Assembly: GCF_002797855.1 (NCBI RefSeq)
Contig: NZ_PGFB01000003.1
Coordinates: 434,001 to 498,000 of the forward strand
DNA length: 64,000 nucleotides
Source: Compostimonas suwonensis
Lineage (GTDB): Bacteria > Actinomycetota > Actinomycetes > Actinomycetales > Microbacteriaceae
Direction: 5' to 3'
Shown: one piece after another, positions 25,779 to 35,251 of the stretch
How the letters are laid out: each line of letters begins with the position of its first letter
Position numbering within the stretch: position 1 is the stretch's first letter
Position numbers and translations under genes: made by a program
The notes under the pieces: generated by a model
Seen by the model: the letters and a program-made list of their open reading frames with translations, nothing else
Told to the model about the DNA's origin: nothing
Database searches by the model: none

Positions 25779-26885
25779 GTGACTGACATCGCGCATCCAC
25801 CGGCCATCGGCATCGGCATGCCCCGGGTTCCCGGTGCTCGCAACAGGCTAAAGGATACCCCCGTCACCGGGCCCAAACGTGTGCTGCTCGCCGCCCCGCG
25901 CGGCTACTGTGCAGGAGTGGACAGAGCGGTGGTCGCCGTCGAGAAGGCCCTCGACCACTACGGCGCCCCGGTCTACGTGCGCAAGCAGATCGTGCACAAC
26001 ATCCACGTCGTGAGGGAGCTCGAGAAGAAGGGCGCGATCTTCGTCGACGAGGTCGACGAGGTGCCGGCCGGCTCGCACATCGTCTTCTCGGCGCACGGCG
26101 TCTCGCCCGCCGTCGTGAACGCGGCGGCCGAGCGGGGGCTCCGGGCGATCGACGCGACCTGCCCCCTCGTCACGAAGGTCCACCGCGAGGCGGTGCGCTT
26201 CGCGAGCAAAGACCTGCAGATCCTCCTCATCGGCCACGAGGGTCACGAGGAGGTCGAGGGCACAGCCGGTGAGGCGCCGGAGCACACGACGCTCGTCGGC
26301 AGCCCCGAGGAGGCCGACACCGTCGTCGTGCGCGACCCCGACAAGGTCGTCTGGCTGTCGCAGACCACCCTCTCGGTCGACGAGACCATGGAGACCGTCC
26401 GCCGTCTGCGCGCGCGGTTCCCCAACCTCCAGGATCCGCCGAGCGACGACATCTGCTACGCGACCCAGAACCGCCAGGTCGCCATCCGCAAGGTCGCGGA
26501 GGACGCCGATCTGGTCATCGTCGTGGGCTCGGCGAACTCCTCCAACACGATGCGTCTCGTCGACGTCGCGCTCGAGTACGGCGCCAAGGCGGCCTACCGG
26601 GTGGACTACTCCTCCGAGATCAAGCAGGAGTGGCTCGACGGCGTGAGCACCGTCGGCGTCACGAGCGGCGCCTCCGTGCCCGAGGAGCTCGTGCAGGAGG
26701 TGCTCGAGGATCTCGCCGGAGCCGGATACGGCACCGTGCAGCAGGTGAAGACGGCCGAGGAGGACCTGATGTTCTCCCTGCCGAAGGAGCTGCGCACCGA
26801 CAGCAGCGGCGCGCAGGACGCCCGTGCGCTCGGCGGCCGCACACGTCTGCTCGACTGGCAGCGCGCAGACGCGGCGGGCGAGTAG
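25779..26885 (+). CDS. ispH: 4-hydroxy-3-methylbut-2-enyl diphosphate reductase
   Basis: 368 residues. The three Fe-S cysteines are Cys44 ([10 protein letters not shown]), Cys128 ([11 protein letters not shown]) and Cys226 ([11 protein letters not shown]). [12 protein letters not shown] and [12 protein letters not shown] are also conserved. It performs the last step of the MEP pathway, making IPP and DMAPP. An N-terminal extension of about 30 residues precedes the core, compared with short bacterial IspH. GTG start with no ribosome site, predicted leaderless. Confidence 0.96.
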   Translation: MTDIAHPPAIGIGMPRVPGARNRLKDTPVTGPKRVLLAAPRGYCAGVDRAVVAVEKALDHYGAPVYVRKQIVHNIHVVRELEKKGAIFVDEVDEVPAGSHIVFSAHGVSPAVVNAAAERGLRAIDATCPLVTKVHREAVRFASKDLQILLIGHEGHEEVEGTAGEAPEHTTLVGSPEEADTVVVRDPDKVVWLSQTTLSVDETMETVRRLRARFPNLQDPPSDDICYATQNRQVAIRKVAEDADLVIVVGSANSSNTMRLVDVALEYGAKAAYRVDYSSEIKQEWLDGVSTVGVTSGASVPEELVQEVLEDLAGAGYGTVQQVKTAEEDLMFSLPKELRTDSSGAQDARALGGRTRLLDWQRADAAGE

Positions 26886-26927
26886 CCTCGCCCGCCCCGC
26901 TACGACTTCAGCGCTAGCGCTTCAGCC

Positions 26928-27617
26928 TCAGATGCCGCTCTGCTGCTGCACGTAGTCGGCGAAGGCCGGATCGGCGAGCACCAGCGTGGCGAAAACGGAC
27001 CAGAAGATGATCGCCGCGACGATCCCGATCACGAGCGGCAGCCAGAAGGCGATCCTGCGTCTGCGCAGCAGCAGGATCGAGCCGGCCACCGCGATCAGGT
27101 AGAGAACGACATGGGTCACGACGATCGTGGTGATGAGGGCGCCGGCGTTGGAGGGCGTGACGTAGTCGGGAAGGCCCTCCTGGCTGTAGAACTGTGCCAG
27201 CGTGGTGGGTGAGCTGAGGGCGCTCACGGAGCCGAAGAAGGCTCCGAAGAGGCCGAAGACGAGCAGGATGATCGTGAGGATGAGATCCCAGGTGCGCGGC
27301 TTCTGCGCGGCCGGGGGCTGGGTCGGATAACCCATCGGGGGGCCTGCGGAGTAGCCCGGCGGCGGGTAGCCGGGCAAGTTGCCTCCGGGGGCGATCGGGC
27401 CGGGCGCCTGGCCGGAAGGCGCCGCGGGGGCCGGCGGCACGGCCGGGCCGGGGGCGGGCGGAGGCTCTGGAGGGGTGACGGGCGACACGTAGCCCGGGGG
27501 AGCGTACTCGCCGAAGCGCGGCCGCGGCCGGTTGTCGCTCGGCTGCTCGGCCGGCTGCTGCGTCGGCGGTTCGGCGCCCGGCTGCCCGGAGTCGTCGGGG
27601 TCGTTCGTGTCCGTCAT
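26928..27617 (-). CDS. Proline-rich membrane protein (possibly DUF6264)
   Basis: 229 residues. The N-terminal half (about 1-110) is Pro/Gly/Gln-rich and disordered, with RPRPRFGEYAPPGY. Three hydrophobic helices follow, at about 113-135, 155-178 and 185-210. The motif and layout recall DUF6264 proteins of Microbacteriaceae, from memory only. Function unknown. It begins 3 bp after the fbaA stop on the same strand, so it is almost certainly co-transcribed with fbaA. Confidence 0.75.
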   Translation of the reverse strand: MTDTNDPDDSGQPGAEPPTQQPAEQPSDNRPRPRFGEYAPPGYVSPVTPPEPPPAPGPAVPPAPAAPSGQAPGPIAPGGNLPGYPPPGYSAGPPMGYPTQPPAAQKPRTWDLILTIILLVFGLFGAFFGSVSALSSPTTLAQFYSQEGLPDYVTPSNAGALITTIVVTHVVLYLIAVAGSILLLRRRRIAFWLPLVIGIVAAIIFWSVFATLVLADPAFADYVQQQSGI

Positions 27618-27620
27618 CGT

Positions 27621-28646
<1,026 letters not shown>

Positions 28647-28815
28647 GACTTCTCCTCAACGAGTGCGTGCGTGGTTGCTTCGAGTCTAGCGATTCGGGGC
28701 CGTTCACTCCCCTGTTCACAGGCTTGGCCTAGGCTCGGAGAAGGGCAGCGTCACGACCGTGAGCCCTGTTCTCGTCTTTGATTCCCGACCCACCACGTCC
28801 CGGAAGGACACGATC

Positions 28816-29808
28816 GTGATCTCCACGGATACCGCCTCTCTTTTCCTCCACCCCGACCGCAACCTCGCGATGGAACTCGTTCGAGCGACGGAGGCCGCGG
28901 CGATCCGCGCGACCCCGTACATCGGCAAGGGCCGCAAGAACGATGCCGACGGCGCGGCCGTCGACGCCATGCGGGCCTTCCTCGGAACCGTCAACTTCGA
29001 CGGGATCGTCGTGATCGGCGAGGGCGAGAAAGACCGGGCTCCGATGCTCTTCAACGGTGAGCGCGTCGGCAACGGCCACGGCCCGGCGTGCGACATCGCC
29101 GTCGACCCGATCGACGGCACGAGCCTCACGGCGGCGGGCCGCCAGAACGCCCTGTCGATGATCGCCGTCTCCGACCGCGGCACGATGCTCGACGCCTCGA
29201 GCGTCTTCTACATGGACAAGATCGTGACGGATGCCACGGGCTACGGGGTCATCGACATCGAACGCCCCATCGGCGACAACATCCGCGCCCTCGCCAAGGC
29301 GAAGGGCAAAGACGTCGGCGAGATCACCGTCGCGGTGCTCGACCGGCCGCGGCACGAGCAGCTCGTCGACGACATCCGTGCGGCCGGTGCGGCGACGCGC
29401 ATGATGCTCGACGGCGATGTGGCCGGCGGCATCAACGCGGCGCGCTACGGCACGCGCGTCGACATGTGCGCGGGCATCGGCGGCAGCCCGGAGGGCGTCG
29501 TCACGGCGTGCGCTCTCAAGGCCCTCGGCGGGTTCATCCAGACGAAGCTCCACCCGCGCACCGACGACGAGCGCCAGAAGGCCATCGACGCGGGTCTCGA
29601 CGTCGACAAGGTGCTCAACGTCGACGATCTCGTGCGCGGCGACAACACCTTCTTCGTCGCGACCGGTGTCACCGACGGCCAACTGGTCAACGGCGTGCGC
29701 CGCCTCGGGCCCATCATCCGCACCGAGAGCATCGTGCTGCGCAGCAAGTCGGGGACCATCCGCCGCGTCGAGGCCGACCACCTCGCCGCGAAGTGGCTCG
29801 ACGAGTAG
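28816..29808 (+). CDS. glpX: Class II fructose-1,6-bisphosphatase
   Basis: 330 residues from the GTG at 28816, chosen for GGAAGGA about 8 nt upstream and because the GlpX fold starts immediately (LFLHPDRNLAMELVRATEAA). Metal and substrate motifs are GKGRKNDADGAAVDAMR, IGEGEKD and DIAVDPIDGT. It removes the C1 phosphate of fructose 1,6-bisphosphate in gluconeogenesis. It is divergent from fbaA, so the two gluconeogenic genes may share a control region. A 16-bp tandem array follows its stop. Confidence 0.95.
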   Translation: MISTDTASLFLHPDRNLAMELVRATEAAAIRATPYIGKGRKNDADGAAVDAMRAFLGTVNFDGIVVIGEGEKDRAPMLFNGERVGNGHGPACDIAVDPIDGTSLTAAGRQNALSMIAVSDRGTMLDASSVFYMDKIVTDATGYGVIDIERPIGDNIRALAKAKGKDVGEITVAVLDRPRHEQLVDDIRAAGAATRMMLDGDVAGGINAARYGTRVDMCAGIGGSPEGVVTACALKALGGFIQTKLHPRTDDERQKAIDAGLDVDKVLNVDDLVRGDNTFFVATGVTDGQLVNGVRRLGPIIRTESIVLRSKSGTIRRVEADHLAAKWLDE

Positions 29809-29824
29809 AGCCGGTTCAGTCGCC

Positions 29825-29921
29825 CGGCAGCTCAGCCGTTCGGCAGCTCAGCCGTTCGGCAGTTCAATCACTCAGAAGTTCAATCACTCGGCAGTTCAAT
29901 CACTCAAGCAGTTCAATCACT
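29825..29921. repeat. 16-bp tandem repeat array between glpX and rmuC
   Basis: Six units start at 29825, 29841, 29857, 29873, 29889 and 29905. The first two are exact copies of CGGCAGCTCAGCCGTT; the last four share AGTTCAATCACT, and the sixth has one extra base. The array runs over the rmuC stop codon (29913-29915), so the last codons of rmuC come from a repeat unit. No spacers are present, so it is not CRISPR. Confidence 0.92.
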
Positions 29922-31301
29922 CAGACGCGCCCGCACCGGGTCGTGCCTGAGCTCTGCGGCCGGCGCCTCGAGCGCCGCGGCGTCTTCGAGTTCGGCGACG
30001 AGCTCGTAGGCCGTGAGCTCGCGCGGGGTCTCTTCGATGCCGGCGAGCGGGCTCAGCACCTTCGACTCGTCGAGCTTCGTGAGCTTGCGGGCCGTCGGCA
30101 GCACCTGGCGTTCGAGTGAGCCGACGAAGCCGTTGTAGTCCTTGACGGAGCGCTCGATCGAGCGGCCCAGCTTCTCGATGTGGGTCGCCGTCGTGGCGAG
30201 CCTCGAGTGCAGCTCGCGGCTCAGATCGAAGAGCTCCTTGGCCTCGTTCGTGAGCACGTCTTGCTGCCAGCTGAAGGCGACGGTCTTGAGCACCGACCAG
30301 AGGGTGACGGGGGAGGCGAGAGCGACCCGCTTGCCGAAGGCGAACTCCATGATCGAGGGGTCGGCCTCGAGCGCCGACGACACGAGCGACTCGCTCGGGA
30401 TGAACGCGATGACGAGCTCGGGGGATGCCTCGAGCCCCTGCCAGTAGGCCTTGCTGCCGAGCGTCGTGATGTGGTCGCGCACGGCCTTCACATGCTGTTT
30501 GAGGTAGCTCTCGCGACGCGCGCCCTCCGCGCCCGTGGACGAGGCCGGGATCTGGCTCGCCTCGAGGTAGGAGTTGAAGGGCACCTTCGCGTCGACGGCG
30601 ATGTTCTTGCCGCCCGGGAGGTGGATGACCATGTCGGGCCGGCCGGATCCGGCGTCGGAGACGATGCTCGACTGCACATCGAAGTCGACGCGTTCGATGA
30701 GCCCGGCGGCCTCGACGACGCTGCGCAGCTGGGTCTCGCCCCAGACGCCGCGGGTGCTGTTGGCCCGTAGGGCCGAGGCGAGGGACTCCGCCGTGCTGCG
30801 CAGGCGCTCCTCGGACTCCGTGGCGGAGCGCAGCTGCTGCGTGAGCTCGCCGTGCTGGGTGCTGCGCTGCGTCTCGAGCTCGGTGACCTTCTTCTGCATG
30901 CTCTGCAGCGTCTCCCGCACGGGCGCGAGCGCCTGCAGCACCTTGCTCTCGGCGCGCTCGCGCTCGCTCTGGGCGAGCTGCTCCGAGCGCTGACGCTCGA
31001 CGAGCTCGCGGTACTGGCTCTGGTGCACGAGCAGCTGCTCGCGCAGCGCGTCGGCCGTCGCGTCGAGCGCGGCCAGCTCGGCGCGCAGCTCGGCGCGCAG
31101 CTGGGCCTCGTCGGCGCGCAGCTCCGAGAGCTCGGCCACGTGGCGCGCCTCGACGAGCGCGGGGTCTTCGGCCGCGGCATCCGCCTGAGCCGTCTCGTTC
31201 ACGCGTCGTGCGCGCATGAGCAGAGCGACGGGCACGCCGATCGCCGCGCCGACGATCGCGCCGATCACGATGCCGATGAGAAGAGCGAGGATGGGATCCA
31301 T
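29913..31301 (-). CDS. rmuC: DNA recombination protein RmuC
   Basis: 462 residues. An N-terminal transmembrane helix (about 4-29) is followed by a long coiled coil (about 45-175). The nuclease-like RmuC domain has STRGVWGETQL, PDMVIHLPGGKNIAVDAKVP and AFIPSESL. The DMVIHLP/VDAKVP pair is the PD-(D/E)XK-like core. RmuC limits inversions between short repeats and acts on DNA ends. The C-terminal tail after about residue 430 is variable, and its stop codon lies inside the tandem repeat array. Confidence 0.93.
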   Translation of the reverse strand: MDPILALLIGIVIGAIVGAAIGVPVALLMRARRVNETAQADAAAEDPALVEARHVAELSELRADEAQLRAELRAELAALDATADALREQLLVHQSQYRELVERQRSEQLAQSERERAESKVLQALAPVRETLQSMQKKVTELETQRSTQHGELTQQLRSATESEERLRSTAESLASALRANSTRGVWGETQLRSVVEAAGLIERVDFDVQSSIVSDAGSGRPDMVIHLPGGKNIAVDAKVPFNSYLEASQIPASSTGAEGARRESYLKQHVKAVRDHITTLGSKAYWQGLEASPELVIAFIPSESLVSSALEADPSIMEFAFGKRVALASPVTLWSVLKTVAFSWQQDVLTNEAKELFDLSRELHSRLATTATHIEKLGRSIERSVKDYNGFVGSLERQVLPTARKLTKLDESKVLSPLAGIEETPRELTAYELVAELEDAAALEAPAAELRHDPVRARLSD

Positions 31302-31364
31302 GCCTTCAGTGTCGCAGCAGCCTCCGACACCGGCGGGAGCTCGCTCGGCGGTGCGCGACGCGAC

Positions 31365-31384
31365 GTGATGCGGCGCCGCATCAC
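31365..31384. repeat. 20-bp perfect palindrome over the stop of the GntR gene
   Basis: GTGATGCGGC/GCCGCATCAC with no spacer. It contains the stop codon of the GntR gene (31381-31383). It could be a short terminator or a protein-binding dyad. Confidence 0.7.
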
Positions 31385-32142
31385 TTGTCGACGAGCGTGA
31401 CCTCGATCGTGTACATGTCGGGCCGGTAGCTGTGGTTGCCGTAGTCGATGGCCCGACCGGAGTCGTCGAAGACCGTCCTCTGCATCGTGAGCACGGGGGA
31501 GCCCGCGTCGACCATGAGCAGCCGGCACTCCTCCTCGCTCGCGAGCCGTGCGCTGATGCCCTGCCGCGCGACCCGGATCGCGTTGCCCCGTGCCCGCAGC
31601 ACCTGGTAGAGCCCGTGCTCGACGAGGTCGTGCTCGTCGATGTCGTTCAGGTCGCCGGGCAGGAAGTTCTCCATGACGGCCACGGGAACGCCTTCGGCGA
31701 GGCGCACGCGTTTGAGGCGCAGCACGGGTGTCGCGGCATCCACCCCCAGGCCTTCGGCGACCGTCTCGCTCGCCGGCACCATCTCGCGCGCCAGCATGAC
31801 CGTCGTCGGGTGCTTGTTGCCCTTGGCGAGGGCCTCGAAGAGGCTCGTGAGCTGCAGCTCACGAGAGGCCGTGCCCTGCACGACCTGCGTGCCGATTCCC
31901 CGGCGGCGCACGACGAAGCCCTTGTCGACGAGCTGCTGGATGGCGCGGCGCACCGTGGGGCGCGAGAGCCCCACTCTCTCGCCGAACGCGATCTCGTTCT
32001 CGAGCCGCGCGCCCGAGGGCAGGTGGCCCTCGGCGATCGCCCTCTCGATACGGTGGGCCACCTGCTCGTAGAGAGGATCGGCGCCCCAACGGTCGAGGTC
32101 GGCGAAGAGCTCGGCGGGCAGCAGGTACTCAACCCGGTTCAT
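31381..32142 (-). CDS. GntR family transcriptional regulator (HutC/UTRA type)
   Basis: 253 residues. The winged-helix domain (about 15-90) has LYEQVAHRIERAIAEGHLPS and LSRPTVRRAIQQLVDKGF. A UTRA ligand-binding domain follows (about 100-250), ending YRPDMYTIEVTL. UTRA regulators sense sugars, amino acids or their phosphates and usually repress neighbouring genes. No obvious catabolic operon is adjacent, so the target is unknown. GGGAGGG directly precedes the ATG at 32142. Confidence 0.9.
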   Translation of the reverse strand: MNRVEYLLPAELFADLDRWGADPLYEQVAHRIERAIAEGHLPSGARLENEIAFGERVGLSRPTVRRAIQQLVDKGFVVRRRGIGTQVVQGTASRELQLTSLFEALAKGNKHPTTVMLAREMVPASETVAEGLGVDAATPVLRLKRVRLAEGVPVAVMENFLPGDLNDIDEHDLVEHGLYQVLRARGNAIRVARQGISARLASEEECRLLMVDAGSPVLTMQRTVFDDSGRAIDYGNHSYRPDMYTIEVTLVDK

Positions 32143-32226
32143 GGCCCTCCCAACGTCGACGGTGGTGGCTTGACGTCGCCATGCTCCGACCCTAGCGGAG
32201 GGCCGGCGGCGGGAGAACCGGGTCGC

Positions 32227-32829
32227 TCATCGTGCTGCCGCGGTCGCGACCGCGGCAGCGGCCGGCCCGATTGACTTGACACTCACCCGCGCGGCCGCGG
32301 CGAGCTCGGCGAGGTCGCCGGCGCCGTGCCGGCCCGCCGCGTGCACGACGATCGCCGCGCAGGCCTCGGCGTCGGCGAGGGCGTCGTGGTGCCGGAAGTC
32401 GTCGAAGCCCGCGGCCATCGCGGCGACGGGCAGTCGGTAGGAGTCGAGCTCGTAGGTGCGGCGGGCCACCTGCAGGCTGCACACGTAGTCGAGCTGCGGG
32501 CAGTCGAGGTAGGTCGCGGCGCACGCCGAGCGGATGACGCCCATGTCGAAGGCCGCGTTGTGCGCGACCATGACGTCGCCGTCGGCGAAGGCCAGGAGGT
32601 CGGGCAGCTGCTCGGGCCAGGTGCGGGCGTCCGCGACATCCTGCGCCCTGATGCCGTGGATGCGGGTGTTCCACTCGAGGAAGAAGTCGTGCCCGAGAGG
32701 CGGCCGGATGAACCAGCTCGCCCGGTCGACGACACGCCCCTCCTTCACCTTGACGAGCCCGACCGAGCACGCGGAGGCGCTGCTCGAGTTGGCGGTTTCG
32801 AAGTCGATCGCGGTGAATTCCAATGGCAC
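32227..32829 (-). CDS. DEDDh 3'-5' exonuclease (DnaQ-like)
   Basis: 200 residues. Motif I is AIDFETANSS (Asp/Glu), motif II is VAHNAAFDMG, and motif III is HHDALADAEAC with the H-x-A-x-x-D pattern. This covers all DEDDh catalytic residues. It resembles stand-alone PolC/DnaQ-type exonucleases rather than a polymerase subunit. The C-terminal ~25 residues are Ala-rich. GTG start at 32829. It is divergent from ychF, and a 23-bp-arm palindrome lies between them. Confidence 0.9.
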   Translation of the reverse strand: MPLEFTAIDFETANSSSASACSVGLVKVKEGRVVDRASWFIRPPLGHDFFLEWNTRIHGIRAQDVADARTWPEQLPDLLAFADGDVMVAHNAAFDMGVIRSACAATYLDCPQLDYVCSLQVARRTYELDSYRLPVAAMAAGFDDFRHHDALADAEACAAIVVHAAGRHGAGDLAELAAAARVSVKSIGPAAAAVATAAAR

Positions 32830-32870
32830 GCCCTCATCGTCTCACCCCCCTCCGACTCTGCCTGCCACGC

Positions 32871-32936
32871 CTCGCGAGTGGACGCGAAACGGGGGTCCTC
32901 GGGCATCCGCACACCCGTTTCGCGTCCACTCGCGAG
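32871..32936. repeat. Long inverted repeat (23-bp perfect arms) between exonuclease gene and ychF
   Basis: Arms 32871-32893 and 32914-32936 are exact reverse complements beginning CTCGCGAGTGGACGCGAA. The loop is 20 nt. The flanking genes are divergent, so it cannot be a terminator for either. The arm sequence closely matches the element at 38202-38267 (CGCGAGTAGACGCGAATC). This makes the two copies of one element. Confidence 0.88.
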
Positions 32937-32948
32937 ATGGGCCCCGGG

Positions 32949-32954
32949 TAGGAT
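32949..32954 (+). promoter_or_regulatory. -10 box TAGGAT for ychF
   Basis: TAGGAT lies eight bases before the GTG at 32963, compatible with a leaderless or nearly leaderless ychF transcript. Confidence 0.5.
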
Positions 32955-32962
32955 CGGGGAAC

Positions 32963-34036
32963 GTGGCACTCACTATCGGAATCGTCGGCCTGCCCAACGT
33001 CGGCAAGTCAACCCTCTTCAACGCGCTCACCAAGAACCAGGTGCTCGCCGCGAACTACCCCTTCGCGACCATCGAGCCGAACGTGGGGGTCGTCAACCTG
33101 CCCGACACCCGGCTCACGAAGCTCGCCGAGATCTTCGGCAGCGAGCGCATCCTGCCGGCCGCCGTCTCGTTCGTCGACATCGCCGGCATCGTCGCCGGCG
33201 CGAGCGAGGGCGAGGGCCTGGGCAACAAGTTCCTCGCCAACATCCGCGAGGCCGACGCGATCGCGCAGGTCGTGCGCGGCTTCGTCGACCCGGATGTCGT
33301 GCACGTCGACGGCGCCGTGAACCCGGCGAGCGACATGGAGACCATCAACACCGAGCTCATCCTCGCCGACCTGCAGACCCTCGAGAAGGCGGAAGCCCGC
33401 TTCGAGAAGGAGGTCAAGGGCAAGAAGCTCGACCCCAACGTGCTCGTCGTGGCCAAGGAGGCGCGCGCGGTGCTCGACTCGGGCAAGCCGCTCTCGTCGT
33501 CGAACATCGACTTCTCGCCCATCGCCGAGCTCGGCCTGCTCACCGCGAAGCCGTTCATCTACGTCTTCAACGTCGACGAGAGCGTGCTGACGGATGACGC
33601 GCAGCTCGCCGCGCTCGCGGCCCTCGTCGCCCCCGCCAAGGCGATCTTCCTCGACGCCAAGCTCGAGTCGGAGCTCATCGACCTCGAGCCGGAGGACGCC
33701 GCCGAGCTGCTTGCCTCCACCGGCCAGACGGAGAGCGGCCTCGACCAGCTCGCCCGCATCGGCTTCGCCACCCTCGGCCTGCAGACCTACCTGACCGCGG
33801 GCCCCAAGGAGTCGCGCGCCTGGACGATCCCGCAGGGCGCCAAGGCCCCGCAGGCGGCCGGCGTCATCCACACCGACTTCGAGAAGGGCTTCATCAAGGC
33901 CGAGGTGGTCTCCTTCGACGACCTCGTCGAGACGGGCTCCATCGCCGAGGCCCGGGCCCACGGCAAGGCCCGCATCGAGGGCAAGGACTACGTCATGCAG
34001 GACGGCGACGTGGTGGAGTTCCGCTTCAACGTGTAG
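32963..34036 (+). CDS. ychF: Redox-regulated ATPase YchF
   Basis: 357 residues. An Obg-like P-loop domain starts at once with IGIVGLPNVGKSTLFNALT and then FATIEPNVGVV and VDIAGIVAGASEGEGLGNKFL. The N-L-x-E-like specificity motif of this ATP-preferring subgroup replaces NKxD. A helical insertion (about 130-200) and a C-terminal TGS domain (about 275-357, ending DGDVVEFRFNV) follow. YchF associates with ribosomes and stress responses. GTG start without a ribosome site. Confidence 0.95.
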   Translation: MALTIGIVGLPNVGKSTLFNALTKNQVLAANYPFATIEPNVGVVNLPDTRLTKLAEIFGSERILPAAVSFVDIAGIVAGASEGEGLGNKFLANIREADAIAQVVRGFVDPDVVHVDGAVNPASDMETINTELILADLQTLEKAEARFEKEVKGKKLDPNVLVVAKEARAVLDSGKPLSSSNIDFSPIAELGLLTAKPFIYVFNVDESVLTDDAQLAALAALVAPAKAIFLDAKLESELIDLEPEDAAELLASTGQTESGLDQLARIGFATLGLQTYLTAGPKESRAWTIPQGAKAPQAAGVIHTDFEKGFIKAEVVSFDDLVETGSIAEARAHGKARIEGKDYVMQDGDVVEFRFNV

Positions 34037-34120
34037 ACGTGTAGAGCAGCACCCGCGCGACCAGGCGCGACGCGGCGTCCGGCCGGCGCAGAATGATCGC
34101 CCCGTTCCGACCCCACCCGC

Positions 34121-34126
34121 TAGGGT
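34121..34126 (+). promoter_or_regulatory. -10 box TAGGGT, leaderless geometry
   Basis: TAGGGT is six bases before the GTG at 34133. Confidence 0.6.
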
Positions 34127-34132
34127 GACCCC

Positions 34133-34777
34133 GTGAGATACATCTTCGCCGTTCTGCGGCTGACGGCGGCCGCGGCGATCCTCATCGCCGTGATCGCCCA
34201 GTGGCAGGCCAGCGTGCAGTCGCCGGTCTACAACTTCTTCAACTTCTTCGGCTATTTCACGATCCAGAGCAATCTGATCATCATGGCCGTGTTCGTCGTC
34301 GCGGCTGTGTGGGCGTTCCGCAGGCCGGAGCAGCCGCCGTTGCTCGTGACGCTGCGCGGCGCCTCGACCACCTACATGGCGACGACGGGTGTGGTCTACA
34401 ACACGCTGCTGGCGGATGCCGCGCTCGCCGGCTCGTTCAACGTGCAGTGGTCGAACGACATCCTGCACAAGTGGATCCCGCTCTACGCGGTCCTCGACTG
34501 GGTCTTCTTCGGGGATCGTTCGCGCATCGCCTGGAAGCGGCTGTGGCTCTTCCTGATCTACCCGCTCGTGTGGGTGGTCGTGATGCTCATCCGTGGGGCG
34601 ACCGACGGCTTCGTGCCCTATCCGTTCCTCAGCCCGACGCTCGGCTACGGCGTCGTCACGCTGTACTGCCTGGGCATCGCGGTGTTCATCGCCGGGATGA
34701 GCGCGGTGGTCATCGCGCTCAGTAGAACGCGCATCCTGGTGCCCACGTCCCGGTTCGACGCGAGTCGCAGCTCGTAG
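34133..34777 (+). CDS. Pr6Pr family membrane protein
   Basis: 214 residues with six predicted transmembrane helices. Family-like features are FFNFFGYFTIQSN in helix 2, HKWIPLYAVLDWVFF in helix 4 and the RGATDGFVPYPFL segment. This is the Pr6Pr group of unknown function, distantly related to FAR-17a/AIG1-like proteins. GTG start, predicted leaderless. A monocistronic unit after ychF. Confidence 0.82.
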   Translation: MRYIFAVLRLTAAAAILIAVIAQWQASVQSPVYNFFNFFGYFTIQSNLIIMAVFVVAAVWAFRRPEQPPLLVTLRGASTTYMATTGVVYNTLLADAALAGSFNVQWSNDILHKWIPLYAVLDWVFFGDRSRIAWKRLWLFLIYPLVWVVVMLIRGATDGFVPYPFLSPTLGYGVVTLYCLGIAVFIAGMSAVVIALSRTRILVPTSRFDASRSS

Positions 34778-34803
34778 CCTGGCAGGGCCGCCGCGACTCG
34801 GCG

Positions 34804-34809
34804 TAGAGT
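34804..34809 (+). promoter_or_regulatory. -10 box TAGAGT, leaderless geometry
   Basis: TAGAGT is six bases before the ATG at 34816. Confidence 0.6.
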
Positions 34810-34815
34810 CCGGAC

Positions 34816-35175
34816 ATGGACGAGACGCAGGATGACGCGACGCAACCCGCGAACGCCGAGCTGGTGAGGCGGCTCCTGTCGAGCTTCCAGAGCCAGGATC
34901 AGGCGACCGCCGCCTCGCTCCTCTCCGCCGGCTTCCGCTTCACGAGCCCGCAGGACGACCACATCGACAAGGCCGAGTACCTGGCGGTGTGCTTCCCGAC
35001 CGCCGACCATTTCGCCGAGCACAGGCTCATGGAGGTCGTCGAGGCGGGCGACGAGGTGCTCATCCGCTACGAGTACGTGCTCCACGACGGCAGGCGCTTC
35101 CGCAACATGGAGGCGATCACCGTGCGCGACGGCCTCATCGCCGAGGTGCAGGTCTACTTCGGCGGCGCCGTCTGA
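34816..35175 (+). CDS. NTF2-like / SnoaL-like small protein
   Basis: 119 residues. A cone-shaped alpha+beta fold is suggested by LVRRLLSSFQSQDQATAASLLSAGFRFTSP, then FAEHRLMEVVEAGDEVLIRYEYVL and EAITVRDGLIAEVQVYFG. These are the hallmarks of the SnoaL-like/NTF2 superfamily. The superfamily covers isomerases, hydrolases and ligand binders; no role can be assigned. Predicted leaderless. Confidence 0.82.
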   Translation: MDETQDDATQPANAELVRRLLSSFQSQDQATAASLLSAGFRFTSPQDDHIDKAEYLAVCFPTADHFAEHRLMEVVEAGDEVLIRYEYVLHDGRRFRNMEAITVRDGLIAEVQVYFGGAV

Positions 35176-35177
35176 CG

Positions 35178-35239
35178 ACGCGAGTCGCGCCAAACCGTCG
35201 ATAAAACGCACAGATAGGACGGTTTGGCGCGACTCGCGT
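35178..35239. repeat. Long inverted repeat (22-bp perfect arms) between convergent genes
   Basis: Arms 35178-35199 and 35218-35239 are exact reverse complements beginning ACGCGAGTCGCGCCAAAC. The loop of 18 nt is AT-richer. It starts 2 bp after the stop of the NTF2-like gene and ends 12 bp before the stop of the cell-wall-binding gene, consistent with a bidirectional terminator. The outer CGCGAGT is shared with the elements at 32871 and 38202. Confidence 0.87.
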
Positions 35240-35251
35240 AAGGATGTCTGC

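Noticed and set aside
29825-29921. Possible CRISPR array
   Set aside because: Units of 16 bp are directly adjacent with no unique spacers, and no cas genes are present.
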